A stretch of DNA of 64,000 bases from NCBI GenBank assembly GCA_029964075.1, contig CM057129.1, positions 11,523,430 to 11,587,429 of the forward strand, written 5' to 3'. Of the stretch, positions 55,546-64,000 are shown piece by piece. The translations under genes and the position numbers were made by a program. The stretch comes from Patiria pectinifera (Eukaryota; Echinodermata; Asteroidea; Valvatida; Asterinidae). The notes under the pieces are model-generated. The model had not been told where the DNA came from. It worked only from the letters and a program-made list of their open reading frames with translations, and made no database searches. Each line of letters begins with the position of its first letter. The first letter of the stretch is position 1.

Positions 55546-57790
55546 TAGCAGACCAGTAAATAAACTTCCATAGACCCCAATGGTAAATGCTCCCACTTCA
55601 AAAATTCGGGAAGAATACTCACAACTCTCCAAGGTGTTCGTGACACACATCAAATTAAAGCTTATTCCATCATCTTTCATTTTCTTTTCAATTTTCGGGG
55701 GGTTCAACTGATGAGTTTTAGGAGAAATTTCCATCTGAAGATGATCACCCCTGAAAATAGTCCTGAAGCCCATCGCCATTTTGAAAAACGATGCCTACAC
55801 TCCATTGCAAAATAGAGCGCTTTTAGGGTCTAAATTACATCCAAATTACACAGAACCGCAAGCTCCCAGTCCTGTGCACGGCTTCCATCCATATTTTTTA
55901 CAAACCCTCAAGTTCATGGCCCACAGCATGCTCAAATACTGAAGATTTTGAGGGCGTAGGCATTTTCGGACCGACTTACTGGTCTGCATCCTATAAAGAA
56001 GCGAGGTTTTGAAAAATTTCCCCAAACCACTTGTACGGCACGAGGAAGGATGGATGACTCATATTTCATCAAAAAATTGCGAGAAAAAAATCTCTGACTT
56101 CGATTTCTGGCCTAAAAACAAGCCCTCTGTTTGCGGCTACCTTGCTGTAGGGCGCCCCCAACGGAAGTTAATTGAGTTTTGGCTCCTTTCGACCCCAAAT
56201 TGACCCCCCCCCTGGTTCGCTCGAAATTGCTGTGATCGGACGACGGTTCATCGGCCCCATTCAGATTTTGGGCGCATTTGTTGCGGAACCGCCAGTGCTG
56301 ACCCCTTTTGAAACGCTGCCCCCCCCCCAGGTTCCGCCCCTCCCCCCTGAAACAAAAAACCACTGTCGTGGAATGTAAAACACCTGCGCAAACATTTGAC
56401 AACAAACCATGGAAGGCGCCATTTTGAAATTGTAGGGAGCAGACCAGTAAATAAACTTCCATAGACCCCAATGGTAAATGCTGCCACTTCAGAAATTCGG
56501 GAAAAATACTCACAACAAGGTGTTCGAGACACACACCAACTTAAAGCTTATTTCATCATCTTTCATTTTCTTTTCAATATTTTTTTTTGGGGGGGTCAAC
56601 TGATGACTTTTAGTAGAAATGTCCATCTGAAGATGATCACCCCTGAAAATAGTCGCCATTTTGAAAAACGATGCCTACACTCCATTGCAAAATAGAGCGC
56701 TTTTAGGGTCTAAATTACATCCAAATTACACAGAACCGCAAGCTCCCAGTCCTGTGCACGGCTTCCATCCATATTTTTTTACAAACCCTCAAGTTCATGG
56801 CCCACAGCATGCTCAAATACTGAAGATTTTGAGGGCATGCAAATCGTGATTTGGCCGGCGTAGGCAATTTCGGACATATTTACTGGTATGCACCCTATAA
56901 AGAAGCGAGGTTTTGAAAAATTTCCCTAAACAACTTATACGGCACGAAGAAGGATGGATGACTTATATTTCATCAAAAAATTGCGAGAAAAAAATGTCTG
57001 ACTGCGATTTCTGGCCTGAAAACAAGCCCTCTGTTTGCGGCTACCTTGCTGTAGGGCAACCCCAACGGGAGTTAATTGAGTTTTGGCTCCTTTCGACCCC
57101 AAATTACCCCCCCCCCTTGTTCGCTCGAAATTGCTGTGATTGGACGACGGTTCATGGGTCGGCCCCATTCAGATTTTTGGCGCATTTGTTGCGGAACCGC
57201 CATTGCTGACCCCTTTTATAACGCTGCCCCCAAGGTTCCGCCCCCCTGAAAAAAAAATCACTGTCGTGGAATGTAAAGCGCCTGCGCAAACATTTGACAA
57301 CAAACGATGGAAGGCGCCATTTTGAAATTATAGGTAGCAGACCAGTAAATAAACTTCCATAGACCCCAATGGTAAATGCTCCCACTTCAAAAATTCGGGA
57401 AAAATACTCACAACTCTACAAGGTGTTCGAGACACACATAAAATTAAATCTTATTTCATCATCTTTCATTTTCTTTTCAATTTTTGGGGGTCAACTGATG
57501 AGTTTTAGGAGAAATTTCCATCTGAAGATGATCACCCCTGAAAATAGTCCTGAAGCCCATCGCCATTTTGAAAAACGATGCCTACACTCCAGTGCAAAAT
57601 AGAGCGCTTTTAGGGTCCAAATTACATCCAAATTACACCCAGTCCTGTGCACGGTTTCCACCCATATTTTTTTACAAACCCTCAAGTTCATGGCCCACAG
57701 CATGCTCAAATACTGAAGATTTTGAGGGCATGCAAATCGTAATTTGGCCGGCGTAGGCAATTTCGGACCGATTTACTGGTCAGCACCCAT
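55546..57790 (+). repeat. Tandem array of an ~895-bp unit (2.5 copies) containing CCAGTAAATA elements
   Basis: GCAGACCAGTAAATAAACTT begins units at about 55548, 56439 and 57338. Each first half (about 450 bp) ends in a TTACTGGTC-type inverted terminus (about 55985, 56893 and 57785), so it looks like a MITE. The second half (GAAGCGAGGTTTTGAAAAAT through GGAAGGCGCCATTTTGAAAT) is present at 56000-56430 and 56900-57330 and absent after the third. Frames in it are shadows. Confidence 0.85.
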
Positions 57791-57799
57791 ATAGGTTGG

Positions 57800-60000
57800 T
57801 GCATATACATGTATGCGCGTAGTCGTGAAGGTTGTGCTCAAGTGGTTACAAAGAGTTGATGTTGCGGACTGCGAGCGAGCAAGAAGTGAATTCGTTGTGC
57901 TCTGCGTTTTGGGAAATGCTTCTGCGCCATTTGTACATTGTCGTACTTTGGCTGATGTGTATAAAGTACAAGGCTATAGCTGTACGCTGCTGACTGGATT
58001 GCATTGTCGATGCGTAGCGGGGACAAGGCTATACTATGCTGTTGTACATTGGTTGTGCGGTTGTGCATAGCTGACGATTGGGCGCATTAATTGTAGACAT
58101 TGTGATACATTGCTGACATTGCAGTGCATTGCTGCCATTGTTGTCCATTTCGAATGCTGTTGCGCATTGCTGCTGCGTGCAGTAGGCTTAGCTCATCTCT
58201 CCAATAGTTAAATGACCCAGATAATAGAACAACCACGCCTATTAATTCAAGTTATATTGTTGAATAAATGATGATCATTGTTAATTGAGGTTACCGACAA
58301 TTCCGTTTCAAGTGTCACTTTTACAGGTTCGTTTTACAATTAACAGGATAATTAACAATCACTCACAATCGGGCGGTAGATTTCCACAATTAACAGGGTA
58401 ATTAACAATCATTCACAATTTGGCGGTAGATTTCCACCACAACGGACCGGCACCCTTAGCCTTGAAGGTCGCTCTGAGTGATGTCTCGTCTAGGGAAGAG
58501 CCTTGGTTTGGGAATATTGTCTTCACCTCAATAGGAGTCAGACTTTTAACCTTACAGACTTGGGTTCGCCCGGGGAGTTCCCGCCACAACATTATACAGA
58601 TTTACAAATATGGGTGTTTAGAACTGAAAATGAATGTTAGATTGAAGAAGTTATGTTGGAATGATTAAACACATACAAATAGCATTAAGAAAGATGGGCC
58701 TAGAAACTTTGCAGGCGGCTATTTTTTTTTTTAAAGAAACCTTCGTCAATAACTAAACACAAAAAATAGGAAGCATGTATTGCATTTCCGACAAACAGGC
58801 CTACTTCATAATCCACCATTAACTTCCCAAAAACCATGTTCAGCTGTAATTTATATCATAATGCAGGCCCAAAGAAATTGGAACTGCAATGAACAATACC
58901 TATAAATATATCGTATAGTATCGGCTTGTAAACGGCATTAAAACAGTAAGAGAAGTAAAAATATTTTACCAACCTTGTGCGGGTCATCGTAGATGAAGGT
59001 AGTTATAGTGACAACAGTGTTCAAGGTGTGGTTCCGCAAAATGGTTCGACTGTAGTCAGAAGTGAAGTGTGTTACATTTCGTTTCCGCCTTTACTTAGGC
59101 GCTGTGTTAGCTGATATTTGTACGGTGTGTATGGAGTCTGGTGCGTTGTGTCTGAACCGTTCAGGATGAGCAAGCAGTTCACAAAAAAGGTGAATATATT
59201 TTTTTTGTATTGTCATCACAGTTTACGTCATTGGGGCATTGTAAGCCAGAAAAGCAGCATTGTAAGCCACAGAGTTCATATTAGTCAGGTTCACAATGTA
59301 TTTTCGTTGGGGTTTTATGGGGATTAGCAAAACCATACATTTTTTAAATCGTTATGATCTACTGAATCCAAAAACCAATGTTTCCATTTTTTCCGAGGCC
59401 ATTATGTCGGCCATTTTGTGGGGACGGGATAAAAGGGGGCGGATCCAACCCCCCACTCTAAGATCTTGGCTGTGCCATGACAGATTTGATTGAAATTTGG
59501 TATGCTTGTGAAGATAACACTGCTAAGCACATGTGTAGAGTCTCAGTTCAATAGAACAAAGCATGCTGTAATTATCTTTGTTTATAATTCACACTACAGA
59601 TTATCCCTTATCATATTCAATGAACAAGTTACCATTTTACGATACCCTTCGTTTGAAATTGACATTTCGCAATAACGGTAGGTCTGATTTTTTTAAGTGT
59701 CCCCTTGTGCACATCACATGGACCTAAAATTTAGTTTAGTTTCATTTAGGCTGTGGACGACATTTTAAAAGGCACAATTATTGGGAGAAAAAGGGGGCGG
59801 GGCGGGGGATTCCACAGTTCTTGTATTGGGTTAAACATGGGTAACCCTATACTTTACTAGTTATTCTTTGTAGCCTGCACAGGTACATATTAAAGGACAT
59901 GGACACAAATAACATTTCATAAAAATCAACACCAAATTAGAGGGCATGTACATTAACACATAACATTTTAATTTTCAACATATTGTAGCTAATTTCAAAA
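57800..60000. other. Intergenic, scattered repeats
   Basis: A simple ATTGCTG/CATTGC-rich tract lies at 58080-58180. CACAATTAACAGG...CACAAT segments are duplicated at 58325-58440, and the GGCGGTAGATTTC segment recurs at 63709. Positions 59285-59430 are the inverse of a segment at 63180-63375. No gene recognised. Confidence 0.5.
59285..59430 (+). repeat. Interspersed repeat, inverted partner at 63180-63375
   Basis: GATCTACTGAATCCAAAAAC and CAATGTTTCCATTTTTTC match the reverse complement of 63240-63290, with flanking similarity through GGTTCACAATGTA. Confidence 0.65.
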
Positions 60001-63000
60001 TACTTAAGCCACGACGGCCCAGCGCCCAGTGTCTGAACTATATATATGACACCATTTCAAACCAGCATTGCCTAAGGTATGTCTGGACAGGTCATTACTA
60101 CAGAGTGCTTGCTCCTGAATCCTGTGTCCTGTGTCCCCATGCAATCTTGAGGTCTTGATAATCTGTCCTGAGTGAAAGAGCGCATGTGAAAGATCATGAC
60201 GTTGTAGACTGCCATATTAACCAAGTTCACGCTTCTGGCCTTCAGTTAGACCTTTCGCAGACGATAGCATTGTAAACATGTTGTTATTGGTAAATGACCA
60301 AGTGGGATACGTATGTATAGGACTTGTGATAGTCAGAATTATAAAGCAGAACAGTAAGTATGGTTCCTGGTAAGATCAGTCTTGAAGATGTATTTATGCT
60401 TCCGAGAATGGATGTACCGGCATAGCAGGGAGAGGAGGAGTTGCAATAGTCTCATGCAGAAAACAGAGTTGACAGAAGTTAAGAGCCCGCTAATTATGCA
60501 GAACTGACTGCTCAGATTCTCATAGCAATAAACTGAGGTTAGGCTGCATGCGAAAACACAACATAGGGCAACACCTTCAGGAGAGAATATGATCACACAT
60601 TTTGGAGACATGGTACTTAACAGACAGGGATGCTGCCACCTACATCCTGGAGGCCTACAACTAGGGCCTAAATACAACATTCCGCCGTCGCATGCACCAA
60701 CACAATACTCGATCTGCAGCACTAACATCAGATGGCTCATGACATTAGACCCCATCAGGTCGTTGTTCCCCATCTCCCCCCATCTCCAGAAAAGAGTGCA
60801 CAGTACAAAGTGCCAGCGAATCACAGTGGAGCTACGAAGAGGGGAAAACAAGATTGGGGGTCTAGTGCAGTCATACAGCTAGAAGGTCCCGATCCCGTGG
60901 GGAGACTAAACTTAGAATTGTGAAAACTTGCTATAATGGCTGGACAGGTGGCCAGGCAAGGGATGTCTTGTAACATTCTTGCAAGGAGCGGCCAGAAGTT
61001 TAAAGCCGTGTCCGCACTGGACTTTTTTTTTGATGGTGTTACCGAGATGATGGTAAAATGAGAAATGGTCAAATGTGACCACTGTCCGCACTTGGACTTT
61101 CGACACGGGAAAATTTACCCAGACCGCGTGGGAGAAGTAACCGAGCTGTCACAGTGTCAGTAAAATGACTCACCGTACACAGAAAACAAATTGCCGATCA
61201 CATTTTCAGCCGCCGATACGCTCAGTAATATTACACACGCCATTTGCATGCACAACATAATTGTTTACTCGAAATTATTTCATCTTGACACGCTAAATGT
61301 TGACGAAAAGGCCTATAATTAAGGACGCATTTGTGATGCACGTCGTCGAAGCCATGCCGCTGTACGATGTTCCGTGCGGCAGCAGTGCTATCAGTATTCG
61401 TTGGTTCCCATCGCATGCTTACAGAATCGGAGCTATGATGTGGGCCAGGAACCAGTGACTACAGCCTACGTACGGTGCCGGACCATGATGGTCAGGAAAC
61501 CTAGGGTGACTTGGTTGGACTGCTTGAGACCTAGTTTGCACCATTTGGTGGAATTATTTCACAGGCGACAGTGTCTAAATAACTTGGAATAGGCCATCAG
61601 TACTAGCAATGGGGTTGGACGAGGAGGCTCCGAAGAAGGCGCCGTCAGTAGTTCACAAAAGATTATATTTGAAAGTTAATATATCATTGGGGCTGTACAG
61701 TTCTGCTTCGATTTCTGAAAGACTAATGTCGGTTAATAATGTATAGTGTTCTGTCCAAGTGTTCATACTTAATGTCCTTTTTTGTCGGATTGGACAATGT
61801 GTAATTGTTCACGAAGACTTGGCTGACATTAAGACAGTTTTCCAACACCTGAGAGAGGGAGGATTATAACTCAAGCAAAAAAAAAACCCACAAAGTGACA
61901 TCTGTTTAGTTGCAATACATGTATCTTGGTTCTCTGTCATCGTGCCTACAATTGGCGACCAGTTCAGGGAAGATCAAAGCTACATGAGAGTGGCCATGAG
62001 AGTGATAAGAGGTACCTTATCCTATCAAGACCCTATCAAGACTGGAACATTTCGGTTTCTTCCAGGTCGGGGGGGGGGGGGGGCTGCATTCTGGTTCCAT
62101 AGTAATTTGCTTCCGTCGATGGTCCTACCCTAACCCTGCTGAATCCAACAGGATCCAACTATGTCATATACCCGATGGAGCCTGTTGAATTGAGCAGTTA
62201 ACCCCTTGTGTACATTCCTCATGCAAAATGTTGGATTCACCAGACGACTGAAAATAAGGCACAGTGGATTGAGCAGGAAACTCCAGTTGGTCTGTTGGAT
62301 TTAGCAGGGTAGACCTGAGGACAGGACGTACTACGGGGTTAAATTACGAGTAATGGTAGTTGGCCTGCGAAAATTAGGCCTACTTCATTTTAGTTATGCC
62401 GTAGCCATCACAAAGCATTTTTTACAACTCATTTTGCGGGTTAAAAACAGTAGATGTCCTCATTACATCAAGGTTACCACTGGGGCAGGGAGTTTAACTA
62501 CTTTTGGGGTACAAATCATCATTATTGAATGATCTGGTTGAAAACAATTAAAGTTGCTGAGCCAAACTTAATTGCTGTTAAAATTGCTACTACGTGTATT
62601 TTGGATTTCCGCACGTACGTTCTGCCAAAACAGTAACCAAAACAAACAGAAAGAGAAACATGAGAAATAAAAATTCCTTCATGTCGATTGCAGCCACACC
62701 CGATTTCCATAATCACCGCAGTTGATCAAATTGATTATTTTGGTTCAAAGCAAAGTTTTGACATGTCTGCGCATAAACGTTTTGTTTTCGGAGCAGCCAA
62801 AAAACTCATACTTTTAATGTTATATAAAAATAACTTAAATTTATGAAAACCAAGGTTTTTCTTCTTTCTACTCGGTTGCCATAACAACCATTGGGGTATC
62901 ATTTGTCAAGTTATCTTCTTGCCATGTCTGGGCCGGGCATAGACCATAAATTGTTTGTCTATCAAAAATGCTTTTATTTTGATGTTTAACACCTTACATC

Positions 63001-63180
63001 ATTATGAAAAGCACTTTTTATAATCAGTTCCCATGGCAACCGTTGGCAACGTTCTTGGAGATAGACTCTTTTTGTATCTAAATTGTGAGGAAACACTTTT
63101 CTTTTGTGCAAAATACTTGTGAAAACATGCTTCAGTCAGTTTCATTCCCTTTCAAATGTATGCGACAAGCCAAATCATCA
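60000..63180. other. Intergenic, no gene seen
   Basis: A 170-codon minus-strand frame at 60339-60851 is not recognisable. Two GTGTCCGCACTGGAC-like ends occur at 61005 and 61080, and a poly-G run at 62067-62082. None supports a gene. Confidence 0.4.
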
Positions 63181-63375
63181 GGGAAATAGAGCTAAAAATG
63201 TCCTCATTTTGAAATTCCAAGATGGCGGCCAAGATGACCTTTGAAAAAATGGAAACATTGGTTTTTGGGTTCAGTAGATCCTAAGGTTTTCAAAAATGTA
63301 TAGTTTACCTAACCTCAAAATAATCCCAACGAAACTTGTATTAAGTACATTGTGAACCGGACTATATGTTTTGGG
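63180..63375 (-). repeat. Interspersed repeat, inverted partner of 59285-59430
   Basis: It contains GGAAACATTGGTTTTTGGGT, TTCAGTAGATCC and AAGATGGCGGCCAAGATGACC. It is the inverse of the 59.3-kb copy, about 3.9 kb away. Confidence 0.65.
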
Positions 63376-64000
63376 TGAAACTTTAGGGTTACAGTCACCT
63401 TTTTGTGAGGAACACCTTCGGCCCTCACGGAGCTAAAGGAAGCCCAGTCCCAGGTTGCTGTGTAATATATTGCATGTCATGGCATGCAGTTGCATTCAAA
63501 CTGTGGACTTTATAATTGTGCATTTCTGTACGACGCTATTTTCGCACTGCAAAGTTTTAAAGGAGAGCTAGTGGTTCATACTTCGCGCGAATGCAAAGCG
63601 ATTTAACGCCAGGAACCATTCTCTGCGACATTGGCTGAAGTTGAAATGTTTACAACTTTGGCGAATTCGCATGTAATTAACATGTAATTAACAATTATTC
63701 TCAATCGGGCGGTAGATTTCTACCAAAACGGACCTACACCCTTAGCCTTAACCCTAAAGGGGCCGGGTTATTTTGACCATCTCTCAGCCGGGGATTCCGC
63801 CCCCCCCATGATGTCAGCCATCGAGTGACGAAATGTTTTTGAAACTCAGCACATGCATAGAGCAACTCTTCCTAAACATGCCCAAGAAATTTTATGACTA
63901 TAGGTCAAAGGGTCTGGAAATTATGGCTAATTAATTATTCATATGTACGAATGGCAATTCTGCTCAATGTACACGACGTTTAATGCGAAAATTCAGTTTT

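Noticed and set aside
60339..60851. 170-codon minus-strand cysteine-rich frame
   Set aside because: No recognisable domain, no splice signals of note and an overlapping open frame on the plus strand; length alone is not enough.

Overview
The window is animal nuclear DNA: split genes with GT-AG introns, no operons, and dense short transposon copies. The word TAGGCCTA and TACATG runs recur throughout. Together with the gene families this suggests a marine invertebrate deuterostome, most likely an echinoderm; the species cannot be named from sequence alone. I found no tRNA or rRNA gene and no CRISPR array.

Three protein-coding genes are supported, all on the minus strand. (1) Positions 1464-16389 hold five exons of an adiponectin receptor (PAQR family, seven membrane segments). 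The exon for the last membrane segment lies left of position 1. (2) Positions 28884-29720 hold a single-exon secreted protein with a signal peptide, a cysteine cluster, a collagen stalk and a C1q head, the layout of adiponectin and C1q/TNF-related proteins. A spliced, apparently non-coding exon lies at 30118-30178. (3) Positions 31696-46781 hold 14 exons that join in phase into a nearly complete semaphorin domain plus a PSI-like module. The start codon lies further upstream (above 46781). The C-terminus is unresolved and may lie in a 500-base assembly gap (31088-31587). Exon borders were read by hand from splice sites and reading-frame continuity.

Most of the rest is mobile DNA. A 4.4-kb TIR element in the receptor's second intron (6914-11342) carries a 72-bp minisatellite of about 22 copies. 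Two inverted copies of a TTAA-flanked MITE flank receptor exons 3-5. Positions 18.8-21.7 kb form a large inverted-repeat structure. Several foldback MITEs sit at 21.9, 25.8, 41.0, 45.8 and 47.0 kb. A dead Ty3/gypsy pol (47.6-49.7 kb), interrupted by a LINE tail, abuts a decayed copy of a multi-copy invertebrate gene (49.86-52.55 kb) with PIN-like, HEEADTR-type and CXC-like blocks. An 895-bp unit is tandemly repeated at 55.5-57.8 kb. From 57.8 kb to the end I see only scattered repeats and no convincing gene.

The two metabolic or immune-type genes may be functionally linked, since a collagen-C1q protein is the ligand class of the adiponectin receptor in vertebrates. That is inference from proximity only. 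The semaphorin would act separately, in cell guidance through plexins.
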